From Nocardioides cavernae (GTDB taxonomy: Bacteria > Actinomycetota > Actinomycetes > Propionibacteriales > Nocardioidaceae): a stretch of DNA of 64,000 bases. A program made the translations under genes and the position numbers. Position 1 is the first letter of the stretch, and each line of letters opens with the position of its first letter. The notes under the pieces were generated by a model. That model was not told the DNA's origin and searched no databases. It worked only from the letters and a program-made list of their open reading frames with translations. This document shows positions 1-8,815 of the stretch, piece by piece. Where the stretch lies: NCBI RefSeq assembly GCF_016907475.1, contig NZ_JAFBCA010000001.1:4402001-4466000 (forward strand). Reading direction: 5' to 3'.

Positions 1-1144
1 CCACGGCGATCTCGCCCTTGCCGGACAGCCCCACCCGGCGGGCCGGGGCGGTGGCCATCCAGCGCACCACCTCGGCGAGGGGCACGCCGCGCTCGCGGGC
101 GCCCGTCCAGACGACCGGCAGGCCCAGCTGGAGCGAGGCGATCCCACCCCAGGCGTCGGCGAAGTCGCCGGTCTCCTGGCGCTTGAGGTCGACGGTGCAC
201 GGCGAGTGGTCGGTGACGACGAGGTCGATGTCGCCCGCGACGAGCGCCCGCCAGAGGGCGTCGCGATTGGTCGCGTCGCGGATCGGCGGGCAGCACTTGA
301 GCGCGGTGGCGCCGTCGGCGATCGTCGCCGCGTCGAAGTGCAGGTAGTGCGGGCAGGTCTCCACGCTCACGTCGACACCGTCGGCCCGGGCGGCCCGCAG
401 CGCCGGCACGGCGCCCGAGGCGCTGAGGTGCACGACGTGGGCGCGAGCACCCGTGCGCCGGGCGGTGTCGATGACGAGCGCGATCGCCTGCTCCTCCGCG
501 GCGTCCGGCCGGCTGTCCAGGAAGCCGCGGTAGGCCGCACCGTGGGCGCACTCCGTGATCTCGTCGGCGTCCTCGGCGTGCACGACCATGAGGGAGCCGA
601 TCCGCGCGACCTCGGCCATCGCGTCGGCGAGCTCGGCCGGCGCGAGGTGGGGGAACTCCTCCACGCCGGAGTCGAGCAGGAAGCACTTGAAGCCGAAGAC
701 CCCGGCGTCGTCGAGCGGCGCCAGGTCGGCGACGTTGCCCGGGACCGCGCCACCCCAGAAGCCGACGTCGACCCAGGCCTGGTCGGCCGCGACCGCCCGC
801 TTCGCGTCCAGCGCCGCGACCGTGGTGGTCGGCGGGATGCTGTTGAGCGGCATGTCGACGATCGTCGTGACACCCCCGGCAGCCGCGGCGCGGGTCGCGC
901 TGGCGAAGCCCTCCCAGTCGGTGCGACCCGGCTCGTTGACGTGGACGTGCGTGTCCACGAGTCCCGGCAGCAGCACCTCGTCGTCGGCCAGCTCGACGAC
1001 CTCTGCACCCGCGGCGGCGGCGTCGTACGCACCGACGGCGACGACGAGCCCGTCGCGGAGACGGACGGAGGCCGGCCGCTCGGCACCGCCGATGACCGCG
1101 CGGCCGGCCCGCACGAGGGTCTCCGGCGCGGTCTCCTGGGCCAT
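1..1144 (-). CDS. allB: Allantoinase, 3' end cut by window edge
   Basis: Amidohydrolase that opens the allantoin ring to allantoate; cytosolic, last gene seen in the purine-degradation operon. The ATG at 1144 gives a protein starting MAQETAPETL, and 381 codons are visible before the window begins. The metal-binding start of the barrel is seen as GLVDTHVHVNEPG (about residue 60), the candidate carboxylated lysine in GVFGFKCFL (about 150), then HAEDADE, HLSASGAV and a TDHSPC segment with the late catalytic Asp region. It lies 2 nt after the hydroxyisourate hydrolase stop, so the two are surely cotranscribed. Allantoinases are about 440-460 residues, so some 60-80 C-terminal residues are missing. 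Dihydropyrimidinase is the main alternative; the neighbours make allantoinase much likelier. Confidence 0.93.
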   Translation of the reverse strand, partial: MAQETAPETLVRAGRAVIGGAERPASVRLRDGLVVAVGAYDAAAAGAEVVELADDEVLLPGLVDTHVHVNEPGRTDWEGFASATRAAAAGGVTTIVDMPLNSIPPTTTVAALDAKRAVAADQAWVDVGFWGGAVPGNVADLAPLDDAGVFGFKCFLLDSGVEEFPHLAPAELADAMAEVARIGSLMVVHAEDADEITECAHGAAYRGFLDSRPDAAEEQAIALVIDTARRTGARAHVVHLSASGAVPALRAARADGVDVSVETCPHYLHFDAATIADGATALKCCPPIRDATNRDALWRALVAGDIDLVVTDHSPCTVDLKRQETGDFADAWGGIASLQLGLPVVWTGARERGVPLAEVVRWMATAPARRVGLSGKGEIAV

Positions 1145-1146
1145 GC

Positions 1147-1467
1147 TCAGCTGCCTCGATAGGTCGAGTAGCCGAAGGGGCTCAGCAGCAGCGGCACGTG
1201 GTAGTGCTCGTCGTCCCCGACGGCGAAGGTGACGACGACCTCGGGGTAGAAGGCAGCGATCCCCTGCGCGGCGAACCACGCGCTGGTGTCGAAGCGCAGG
1301 ACGTGGTCCTCCACCGCCAGGTCCGCGGCGAGGTCCCCGATCCGCCCGTCGTCGTCGGTGAGTCCCTCGGCGAGGACGCTGCCGTCGGCCGACTCCAGGG
1401 TGATCCGCAGGCCCGCGGCCGGGCGACCGCTCGCCGTGTCGAGGACATGGGTGCTCAGCGATGCCAT
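1147..1467 (-). CDS. uraH: 5-hydroxyisourate hydrolase (transthyretin-like)
   Basis: Hydrolyses 5-hydroxyisourate, the unstable product of urate oxidase, to OHCU. The 106-residue length is typical of the family. Both signature ends are present: LSTHVLDTASGRPA at the N-terminus, holding the first catalytic His, and the C-terminal YSTYRGS with the invariant YRGS. The ATG start overlaps the stop of the preceding decarboxylase gene by one base (TGATGG), which implies translational coupling. Encoded second-to-last of the genes visible in the operon. Confidence 0.96.
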   Translation of the reverse strand: MASLSTHVLDTASGRPAAGLRITLESADGSVLAEGLTDDDGRIGDLAADLAVEDHVLRFDTSAWFAAQGIAAFYPEVVVTFAVGDDEHYHVPLLLSPFGYSTYRGS

Positions 1468-1961
1468 CAGGACAACGCCTCCTTCATTCGCAGGACCGCG
1501 ATCTGGGTCAGCTGGTCGATCGTCGCAGCGCGCTCGAGCTCGTCGCTGTTGTCGAGGCGCTGCTGCAGGTGCTCGAGGATGTCGGTGCCGCTGCGGCCCG
1601 CGGCCCGGACGATGAACACCCGGCCGAAGCGGTCCTCGTAGACCCGGTTGCCCTCCTCGAGGCGACGGGCCAGGTCGGCGTCGTCCCGGTCGACGCCGGA
1701 CTGCTCGCGCGTGGAGTGGGCAGCGTCGTGCCGGTCCGCGTCGGCGCGCTCGCCGATGCGCGGGTGCCGCGCGAGCGCCTGCTCGAGCTCCTCGTCGGAG
1801 ATGGCAGCCGACGCCACGACCATGGCGGCCTCGACCTCGCCGAGGGTGTCGTACGGCCGGCCGGCCAGCACCCGGTCGGCCCACTGCGGTGCATCGAGGC
1901 AGGTGAGCAGCAGCCGGCGGGCGTCCTCGTCGGTCGCGCCGTTGAAGCGTGGAAGGTTCAC
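1467..1961 (-). CDS. uraD: 2-oxo-4-hydroxy-4-carboxy-5-ureidoimidazoline decarboxylase
   Basis: OHCU decarboxylase, which completes stereospecific formation of S-allantoin. The 164-residue protein carries the family hallmarks: HPRIGER with the catalytic His at about residue 66, STREQSGV at 83-90 and FGRVFIVRAAGRS at 112-124. The start is a GTG whose last two bases lie in the urate oxidase stop (GTGA, 4-nt overlap); a separate ribosome-binding site is not obvious, so re-initiation is likely. All residues I know to be diagnostic are intact. Confidence 0.95.
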   Translation of the reverse strand: MNLPRFNGATDEDARRLLLTCLDAPQWADRVLAGRPYDTLGEVEAAMVVASAAISDEELEQALARHPRIGERADADRHDAAHSTREQSGVDRDDADLARRLEEGNRVYEDRFGRVFIVRAAGRSGTDILEHLQQRLDNSDELERAATIDQLTQIAVLRMKEALS

Positions 1962-2833
1962 GCCGTCCCCTCCCGCACGACCTCGGCCTCGATCAGCCCG
2001 TAGGGGCGGTCGGCCGCGATGAAGACCTCGCCCGGGTTGTCCAGCCCGAACGGTTCGAGGTCGACCAGGAAGTGGTGCTTGTTGGGGGCCGAGAAGGCGA
2101 TCCGGGTGATGTCCTCGTGGGCGGTGAGCACGGCCCGACCCATCGCGTAGAGCGTCTCCTGCAGGGCCCTGCTGTAGGTCGTCGCGAAGGTCTCGAGCAG
2201 GAGCGCCCGCACGGACTCGTACGTCGTGCTCCAGTCGGGTCGCGCGCCGTCCCGGTGGTGCCAGTCCACGCGGAGCGCGGTCGCGAGGATGCGGTCGTCG
2301 GCGTCGGGGAGCGTCGTGTACTCGTCGCGGAGGAAGCCCTTGAACTCCGAGCCGGTGGACTTCAGCACCACCAGATCCTTGAGCCCGGAGGTGACCGACG
2401 GGCCCGCCGATGTCACCTCGACCACCGCGGTGCGCACCTCGCCGCCGCGGCGCACGAACGCGTGGTCGTGGCCGAAGCCGTTGACCGGGATCCGGTCCCA
2501 CGCGTACTCCTCGACCTGCACCACGGCGCCCTTCGCAGCCGGCGTGGCCTCGAGCAGGCGGGTGCCGAGCGCGATCGCGTAGTCCTCGGGCGACGCGACG
2601 CCGTGCCGCTTGGCGAACGCGAAGACCGTGTTCTTCTGGGTGTCGGTCGGCAGCACCTGCGACTGGTCGCCGTCGGTGTGCGCGGCGGCGAAGTCGCCGT
2701 ACAGCGAGGTCGACACGTTGAGGTCGTGGATCTCGTGGCGCGTCGTGTCGCGCACGATGCGAACGACGCGCGACTCCGCCTTGCCGTAGCGATTCGGTCC
2801 CAGCACGATCCCCGTGCCCTCTCGCGTGCTCAT
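1958..2833 (-). CDS. pucL: Urate oxidase (factor-independent uricase)
   Basis: Oxidises urate to 5-hydroxyisourate with O2, without a cofactor. The 291-residue protein has two tandem T-fold domains. Visible motifs are NRYGKAESRVVR with the catalytic Lys (about residue 18), LPTDTQKNTVFAFAK with the catalytic Thr (about 63), and FSAPNKHHFLVDL (about 245) holding the substrate-binding Asn and His. The ATG at 2833 overlaps the DUF6986 stop by one base and is preceded by GGAGGCAG as ribosome-binding site. Xanthine dehydrogenase is not in the window, so how urate is made is not shown here. Confidence 0.97.
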   Translation of the reverse strand: MSTREGTGIVLGPNRYGKAESRVVRIVRDTTRHEIHDLNVSTSLYGDFAAAHTDGDQSQVLPTDTQKNTVFAFAKRHGVASPEDYAIALGTRLLEATPAAKGAVVQVEEYAWDRIPVNGFGHDHAFVRRGGEVRTAVVEVTSAGPSVTSGLKDLVVLKSTGSEFKGFLRDEYTTLPDADDRILATALRVDWHHRDGARPDWSTTYESVRALLLETFATTYSRALQETLYAMGRAVLTAHEDITRIAFSAPNKHHFLVDLEPFGLDNPGEVFIAADRPYGLIEAEVVREGTA

Positions 2834-4098
2834 CAGCCACTGCCTCCTGTCTCCTTGGCGCGGTGCGCCAGCCCGGCGAGCCGGTGTGCGTCCAACCCGG
2901 TTCCCTCGCTCACCTCGGTCTGCGACAGGGCGCCGCAGTCGATCCCGCGCAGCAGGAAGTCGGCGAGCGCACGGGCGGTCGCCGGCTCGTCGAGGACGCC
3001 GGAGTCCCGGCGCTCGACATAGGTGCGCAGCCGGCCCGCCGCGGACGCGAGCCCGTCGCGGTAGAACCCGAACGTCGCCGCGAAGCGCGTCGGCAGCTGG
3101 GCCGGGTGGAGGTCCCACCCCTGGTAGTAGCCGCGCGCGAGCGAGCGGCGGACCAGTCGCAGGTGGTTGGCCCACGCAGCGGCGACCTCGTCCGGCGTGC
3201 CGACCGGCAGCACGTTGGTGGAGCCGTCGGAGAGGCGTACGCCGGTGCCGGCCGCCGCGGCCTGCATGACCGCCTTGGCGTGGTCGGCCACGGGGTGCTC
3301 GAGGCTCTGGTGCGCCGCGGCGATGCCGCAGAAGGCCGAATAGTCGTAGGTGCCGTAGTGCAGGCCGGTGCAGCGGCCGCCGGACGCGTGCACCATGCGG
3401 GCCACGAGGGCGCTGCCGTCCGGGCCGAGGATCGACTGCGGCGTCTCGACCTGGATCTCGAAGCGCAGCGCGCCGTCGTCGAGGCCCAGCCCACTCTCGA
3501 GCCGCGCGGCGACGTGGACCAGCGCCTCCACCTGCTCGACCGCGGTCACCTTGGGCAGCGTGACGACGAAGGTGTCCGGCAGCGGGCCGTCCTCGACGAG
3601 CCCGGCCAGGAAGAGCGTGAGGGTGCGCAGGCCGCGGCTGCGGGTGGGCGCCTCGAACCCCTTGAACCGGATGCCGGTGAAGGGCGCGGCGGTCCCGGCG
3701 TCGAGGGCGGCGCGCAACCCGGACGCCGCGCGTCGTACGTCGCCGTCCTCCTCCTCGTCAGACCGGGTGCCGTAGCCGTCCTCGAAGTCGATGCGCAGGT
3801 CCTCCACGGGCTCGCGCGCGAGCTTCTCGCGGACCCGCGCCAGCAGATCGCCGTCGTCGTCGAGCAGTCGGAGCAGCAGGCCCTCGTGCTCATCTGTCAC
3901 GGCCAGGGCCGCGGCGCCGTGGTCGGCGACCAGCCCCGCGTGGAACCGGTCGGCCGGGACGTACACCGTGTGGACGGGCTGGCGTCCCGCGCGCTCGCCG
4001 GGGTAGTGATGTGCGAGCGCGACGTCGACGTCCGCAAGGCGCTCGTCGAGCTCGTCGACGAGCCCTGCGAGGTCGAGACCGGCCCCGTGGCGCTCCAT
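2833..4098 (-). CDS. DUF6986-type aldolase/citrate lyase/malate synthase-like protein
   Basis: First gene of the purine-degradation operon; 421 residues. Motifs fit the HpcH/citrate-lyase-beta/malate synthase superfamily: LRIDFEDGYGTRSDEEED (about 100-118) with the metal-ligand acidic residues, FTGIRFKGFEAPT, a TLPKV strand and FEIQVETPQSILGP with the second metal-binding Glu. Such proteins are annotated DUF6986 or aldolase, with no assigned reaction that I know. Its product overlaps the uricase start, so it is expressed in step with the pathway. A role in using glyoxylate released from allantoate/ureidoglycolate is a plausible inference, not shown. The start at 4098 is chosen because the upstream bases are rich in Arg codons and lie in the divergent promoter. 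Confidence 0.8.
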   Translation of the reverse strand: MERHGAGLDLAGLVDELDERLADVDVALAHHYPGERAGRQPVHTVYVPADRFHAGLVADHGAAALAVTDEHEGLLLRLLDDDGDLLARVREKLAREPVEDLRIDFEDGYGTRSDEEEDGDVRRAASGLRAALDAGTAAPFTGIRFKGFEAPTRSRGLRTLTLFLAGLVEDGPLPDTFVVTLPKVTAVEQVEALVHVAARLESGLGLDDGALRFEIQVETPQSILGPDGSALVARMVHASGGRCTGLHYGTYDYSAFCGIAAAHQSLEHPVADHAKAVMQAAAAGTGVRLSDGSTNVLPVGTPDEVAAAWANHLRLVRRSLARGYYQGWDLHPAQLPTRFAATFGFYRDGLASAAGRLRTYVERRDSGVLDEPATARALADFLLRGIDCGALSQTEVSEGTGLDAHRLAGLAHRAKETGGSG

Positions 4099-4123
4099 GC
4101 CCGGCACCCTAGTCCGACGGCGG

Positions 4124-4150
4124 CGGTACAGACCGGTACTCGATCGGTAC
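4124..4150. promoter_or_regulatory. Three CGGTAC direct repeats in divergent promoter
   Basis: CGGTAC occurs at 4124-4129, 4134-4139 and 4145-4150, that is with start-to-start spacing of 10 and 11 bp, in the 95-bp gap between the purine operon (start 4098) and the SARP-type regulator (start 4194). SARP-family activators bind short direct repeats placed one helical turn (about 11 bp) apart. This is therefore a candidate operator for the adjacent regulator; that link is inference. Confidence 0.5.
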
Positions 4151-4193
4151 ATCGCGTGTTGACCGCCCCGAACGGCGCGCGCACCGTGTAGAG

Positions 4194-7100
4194 GTGGGTA
4201 TCTCCGTCCTCGGACCGCTCACCGTCGATGACTCGGCAGCACGGATGGGTCCCCGGGAATCACTGGTCCTCGCCGCGCTAGCGATCAGCGTCGGCGACGT
4301 CGTCAGCGCCGACCGGCTGGCCGACGCGGTGTGGGGGGACACGCCCCCGGCGTCCTGGCGCAAGAACCTGCAGACCTGCATCGTCCGGCTCCGCAAGAGC
4401 CTGGGCGCGGAAGCGATCGAGACCGTCGGTCACGGCTACCGGCTCACCGTCCCGGCCGACGTCGTGGACGCTCGGCGCTTCGAGGCCCTGGTGGCTCGGG
4501 GCAAGGAGCTGGCGATGCTCGGTGAGCACGAGCGGGCGGCGTACACCCTCGGGCAGGCCCTCGCCCTGTGGCGCGGACGCCCGCTGGAGGAGCTCGAGGA
4601 CTGGGAGCCCGGGACCCTGGAGGCCGCCCGGCTGACCGACCTGCGACTCGACGCCCAGGAGTGGTGGCTGGAGGGCATGGTCGAGGCCGGCCGCTACCGC
4701 GACGTCCTCACCGAGGCCCGGGCGCTGGTCGAGGCGGCGCCGCTGCGGGAGCGTCGTTGGGAGCTGCTGGCCCTGGCCCAGTACCGGTCGGGCCGCCAGG
4801 GCGAGGCCCTCAAGACCATCAACGACGTGCGCCGCCGGCTGGCGGACGACCTCGGGCTCGACCCCGGCTCCCAGCTCAGCGCGCTCGAGGACTCGATCCT
4901 GCGACAGGACCCCTCCCTCGAGCTCGCTCCGGTCGCCAGTTCGAGCAGCGCGGACTGCCCCTGGCTGGGGCTGATGCCGTACGACGTCGGCGACGAGGAG
5001 GGGTTCTTCGGGCGCGACCGCGATGTCGCCGCGGCGCTGGACCGGCTCGACGCGGAGGGCGTGCTGGTCGTCATCGGACCGTCCGGCAGCGGCAAGTCGT
5101 CACTCGTCCGCGCCGGCATCGTGGCCACCCTCAAGCGTCGCGGTCAGGACGCAGACGTGATCACGCCCGGCGTCCACCCGGTCGGATCGTTGCCGACACC
5201 ACGCCAAGGAGGAGCGCAGCGCGCGCTCGTCGTCGACCAGGCGGAGGAGGTCTTCTCCCTTTGTCCCGACCCCGTGGAGCGGGACCGCTTCCTCCAGGTG
5301 CTCGCCGACTGGCAGGTCGCGGGCGCCCCGCTGGTGCTGGCGCTGCGGGCGGACCGAATGGGCGATGTCTCCGCCCACCCGTCCCTGGCGCGCGTCGTGG
5401 AACGCGGCCTCTACGTGCTGGCCGCGATGACGCCGGACGAGCTGCGCGCGGCGATCGACGGCCCCGCACGCCAGGCCGGTCTGCTGGTGGAGCCGGGACT
5501 CGCGGACCTGCTGGTCCGCGAGGTCGAGGGGGAGCCCGGCGCCCTGCCCCTCCTCTCGCACGTGCTGCGCGAGGCCTGGCTCCGGCGCGAGGGGCGCACC
5601 CTCACCGTCGCCGGTTACACCGCCTCAGGCGGGATCCGTGGCGCGATCGCGCAGTCGGCCGAGACGCTGTACACCGACCTCGACCCCGACCAGCGACCTG
5701 CCCTCCACGACCTGCTGCTGCGACTGGTCCATCCGGGCGCTGAGGGCGAGCCCGTGCGCGCACGGGTCCCGCGCCGCCAGGTCGTGACCGACCCGTCGAA
5801 CGACGAGCTCGTCGACCTCCTCGTCGGATCGCGGCTGGTGACGAGCGACGACGGCGTCGTCGAGATCGCGCACGAAGCACTGGCCCGGGCGTGGCCGCGG
5901 CTGCGCGGCTGGCTCGAGGACGACGTCGAGGGCCAGCGGATCATGCACCACCTGTCCGCGACGGCCGACACCTGGAACGCGCTGGGCCGGCCACCGAGCG
6001 AGCTCTACCGGGGCGTCCGGCTGGCGCACGCGCTGGAGTGGGACGAGCGTCCCCACCCCGAGCTCACGACGACCGAGCGGTCGTTCCTCGACGCCAGCCG
6101 TGAGCTGGCGGAGGCCGAGGAACGCGCGGCCGCGGACACCGCGAGGCGCCAGGCCCGGATGATCCGGCGCCTCCGGCTCGTCCTGGGCGGAGCCCTCGTG
6201 CTGCTGCTGGCCGCCCTCGCGGCCGGCGCCTTCGCCGCCCGCCAGCAGTCCGTCGCACAGGGCAATGCACGTGACGCCGTCCGGGCCCAGACCAGCTCCG
6301 ACGCCCGTCGCGCGGGTGCTCGCGCGCTCTCGGTCGACAACGTGGACACGTCGCTGCTGCTGGCGGTCGCCGGGGTGCGGCTCGACGACTCCGAGGCCAC
6401 CCGGGCAAACCTCCAGGACGTCCTGACGAAGCGGCCGCAGCTCGTGGAGTCGACCCCGTGGGAGGGAGCGCCCGTGACGGGCCTCGAGCTGTCGCCCGAT
6501 GGCGAGCGCCTCGCCGTCTATGACCACGAAGGGAGGGTCGACCTGGTCGACCCCGACGACTGGCGGCAGCTGGCGACGTTCAGGGCCCCCGAGTCACCCC
6601 TGTCCCGTGACCGCATCGCACCGATGGCGTTCTCCCCGGACGGCGACACGCTCGTCGTCGGGATGCCCCTGCTCGCGCCGGATCCGGTGCGCCTGCTCGA
6701 CGGGAGGACGCTCGAGCCGATCGAGACCCAGCTGCCCGGGCTCTCTCCCGACGGAGCCAAGGTGCTCGACCGTCCGGTCGACCTCGCGTGGAGTGCGGAC
6801 GGGAGCACCGTGGCTGCCGTCGTGCAGCGGCTCTTCCTCAGGGACGAGATCGGCGGTACCCCGTACTGGGACTCCACCGTGCACCACCTGCTGGTCTGGC
6901 GGTTGGGACCGGAACCTCGTCTCGTGCTCCGGCACACCGTCCCGGGCCGCACGGAGCAGAGGCGAGACCGGAACCTGCTCGCCCTGAGCGCCGACGGCTC
7001 GACGGCGTGGCTGAGCCAGCCGCTCACGGCGTACGACACCAGCACTGGCGAGGCCAGGCTCCGGACAGAGCGCGACATCTTCGCCATGGACCTCGCACCG

Positions 7101-8477
7101 GACGGGAGGACCCTCGCGGTGGCCGCGGCGAACGCCGACCCCGACGAGGTGTCGCTGCTCGACTCGCGCACGGGGGCCGTGCTCGACCGGTTGCGCGGGC
7201 ACCGCACCAACGTGATCGGTGTCGAGTTCTCGCCCGACGGTCGTCGGATCGCGACCTCCGGACAGGACGGCGAGGGAGTTGTGTGGGACCTTGAAGGCAC
7301 AGAGGTCGAGCGTCTCGACCTCGCGGACTACGGCGTCCTGGGGCTCGCGTTCTCGTCCGACGGCGGGCTCCTCTACACCGCAGGTGGGGACGAAGCCATC
7401 CGGGTGTGGGACCTCGACGGCGAGGGGCGGTTCCTGGCACGCACGCGCGCACCTGACGAGTTCGGCTTCGGATGGGTCCTGCCGTCGCGCGACGGTCAGT
7501 ACACCGCTCACTCGGACGTCGACCACGGCCTGAGATTCTTCGACGCAGCCAGCGGAAAGCCGACTCCGTGGGTCGAGCCCGCCCGGCCCGACTGCTGCGC
7601 GGGCGGGGCCTTCAACAAGGACGCGAGCCTGTTCGCAGGCAGCTGGGGTGGTCGGATCTGGCTCTTCCACCCAGCCACCGGCGAGGTCGTGCGGAGCAAC
7701 ACCGGACACCGCTGGCGGGAGTTCATCGTCGATCTGACCTGGACACCGGACGAGAAGCAGATCGTCCTCACCGACGAGAGCGGCGACATGGTGCTCCTGG
7801 ACGCCCAGACCCTTGCGCCGGCGGGAGAGCCTGTCCACCTCGGCGAGTCGGCCTACGGCGTTCAGCCCGGTCCGGACAACCACTCGGCCTTCGCGCTCGT
7901 GAGCGACACCCCTCCCGAGGTCTCGGGGTCGTTCGAGTGGGGAGGGGGGCTGAGCGAGTGGGTCTTCATCGACCTCGAGACCGGCCGGGTCGACCGTGAC
8001 CAGGTGGGATTCGAGATCATGACGATGGCCGTCTCCCCGGACCACACGCGGCTGGCCGTGGGTGGGGTGAACGGCGAGGTGGCTCTGGTGGAGGTGGCCA
8101 CTGGTGAGCTCGTCCGCCCGGCACTCAAGGGCCACGGCGTGCCGACCACCTGGATCGCGTGGTCAGCTGACGGCAAGCGCTTCGCCACGACGGGATGGGA
8201 CGGAACGGTGGTGCTGTGGGACGGAGTGGAGGGCGTGACCATGGGAAGCGTGCTCATGCCGGAGCAGCTGATCACCAACGTGGCCTTCCTGCCCGACGAC
8301 GAGACGCTGCTGCTCACCCCGTACACCGACAGCTTCTATCACTGGAACACGAGCGCCGACCACGCCATCGAGTTCGCTTGCCGTGCCTCGGCGGGAGATC
8401 TCGACGAGGTGGAGTGGGAGTCGTGGTTCGGCACCCGGCCCCACCAGGAGACGTGCCCCGAGGGTGAGACTCAGTGA
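4194..8477 (+). CDS. SARP/BTAD-STAND ATPase-WD40 transcriptional regulator
   Basis: Very large (1427 residues) sensor-regulator. Domain order: OmpR/SARP-type winged helix at about 2-85; bacterial transcriptional activator domain (helical/TPR) at about 93-240; nSTAND1-like NTPase with P-loop GPSGSGKSSLVRAG at about 294-307 and an ALVVDQAEEVF Walker B-like strand near 342; one hydrophobic segment, LRLVLGGALVLLLAALAAGA, near 660-682; then WD40 repeats to the end (repeated SPDG...VWDL blocks). This architecture implies a membrane-tethered, nucleotide-gated switch whose C-terminal propeller senses a ligand or partner while the N-terminus binds DNA. The start is GTG with no clear ribosome-binding site; GTG is chosen because SARP domains start directly with a VLGPL-type strand. 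It diverges from the purine operon and may control it. No truncation seen. Confidence 0.88.
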   Translation: MGISVLGPLTVDDSAARMGPRESLVLAALAISVGDVVSADRLADAVWGDTPPASWRKNLQTCIVRLRKSLGAEAIETVGHGYRLTVPADVVDARRFEALVARGKELAMLGEHERAAYTLGQALALWRGRPLEELEDWEPGTLEAARLTDLRLDAQEWWLEGMVEAGRYRDVLTEARALVEAAPLRERRWELLALAQYRSGRQGEALKTINDVRRRLADDLGLDPGSQLSALEDSILRQDPSLELAPVASSSSADCPWLGLMPYDVGDEEGFFGRDRDVAAALDRLDAEGVLVVIGPSGSGKSSLVRAGIVATLKRRGQDADVITPGVHPVGSLPTPRQGGAQRALVVDQAEEVFSLCPDPVERDRFLQVLADWQVAGAPLVLALRADRMGDVSAHPSLARVVERGLYVLAAMTPDELRAAIDGPARQAGLLVEPGLADLLVREVEGEPGALPLLSHVLREAWLRREGRTLTVAGYTASGGIRGAIAQSAETLYTDLDPDQRPALHDLLLRLVHPGAEGEPVRARVPRRQVVTDPSNDELVDLLVGSRLVTSDDGVVEIAHEALARAWPRLRGWLEDDVEGQRIMHHLSATADTWNALGRPPSELYRGVRLAHALEWDERPHPELTTTERSFLDASRELAEAEERAAADTARRQARMIRRLRLVLGGALVLLLAALAAGAFAARQQSVAQGNARDAVRAQTSSDARRAGARALSVDNVDTSLLLAVAGVRLDDSEATRANLQDVLTKRPQLVESTPWEGAPVTGLELSPDGERLAVYDHEGRVDLVDPDDWRQLATFRAPESPLSRDRIAPMAFSPDGDTLVVGMPLLAPDPVRLLDGRTLEPIETQLPGLSPDGAKVLDRPVDLAWSADGSTVAAVVQRLFLRDEIGGTPYWDSTVHHLLVWRLGPEPRLVLRHTVPGRTEQRRDRNLLALSADGSTAWLSQPLTAYDTSTGEARLRTERDIFAMDLAPDGRTLAVAAANADPDEVSLLDSRTGAVLDRLRGHRTNVIGVEFSPDGRRIATSGQDGEGVVWDLEGTEVERLDLADYGVLGLAFSSDGGLLYTAGGDEAIRVWDLDGEGRFLARTRAPDEFGFGWVLPSRDGQYTAHSDVDHGLRFFDAASGKPTPWVEPARPDCCAGGAFNKDASLFAGSWGGRIWLFHPATGEVVRSNTGHRWREFIVDLTWTPDEKQIVLTDESGDMVLLDAQTLAPAGEPVHLGESAYGVQPGPDNHSAFALVSDTPPEVSGSFEWGGGLSEWVFIDLETGRVDRDQVGFEIMTMAVSPDHTRLAVGGVNGEVALVEVATGELVRPALKGHGVPTTWIAWSADGKRFATTGWDGTVVLWDGVEGVTMGSVLMPEQLITNVAFLPDDETLLLTPYTDSFYHWNTSADHAIEFACRASAGDLDEVEWESWFGTRPHQETCPEGETQ

Positions 8478-8478
8478 C

Positions 8479-8799
8479 TCAGTGACTCGGTGGCCGCTTC
8501 CGCTGGGGTCCGGGCCGGGTCGGGTCGTCGTCGGGCCGGTCGAACTTCTCCGGCACGACGATGGGCCGGAGGCGCGCCCACCCGACGAAGACCGCGGCGA
8601 CCACGATCAGGGCCAGCCCGGTCCACAGGTTGGCGTTGACGCCTCCGGTCTTCTCGAGCTCGGGGTCGGCGAAGATGCCGGCGAGCGTCAGGATGACGCC
8701 GTAGAGGCCCATGAGGGCGCCGATGATGTTGCGGATGTCGAAGGCGCCGGCCTTGTGCGGAGCGGCGGCGTTGTCGGACTTCCCAGACGTGTCGGACAT
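8479..8799 (-). CDS. Small two-helix membrane protein partnered with symporter
   Basis: 106 residues with two clear hydrophobic segments, IIGALMGLYGVILTLAGIFA (about 24-43) and LWTGLALIVVAAVFVGWARL (about 58-77), and a Pro/Arg-rich polar tail. It starts 16 nt after the sodium:solute symporter stop with GAAAGGGGCC as ribosome-binding site, so it is cotranscribed with it. Small accessory membrane proteins often follow SSS transporters; I cannot name the family. Its stop lies 1 nt from the convergent WD40 gene stop. The protein could stabilise the transporter or be unrelated. Confidence 0.75.
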   Translation of the reverse strand: MSDTSGKSDNAAAPHKAGAFDIRNIIGALMGLYGVILTLAGIFADPELEKTGGVNANLWTGLALIVVAAVFVGWARLRPIVVPEKFDRPDDDPTRPGPQRKRPPSH

Positions 8800-8815
8800 G
8801 GTGGTGGCCCCTTTC

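Noticed and set aside
206..1162. Long plus-strand open frame opposite allantoinase
   Set aside because: Composition is Arg/Gly/Asp-rich without any family pattern; it is the antisense shadow of a clear gene.
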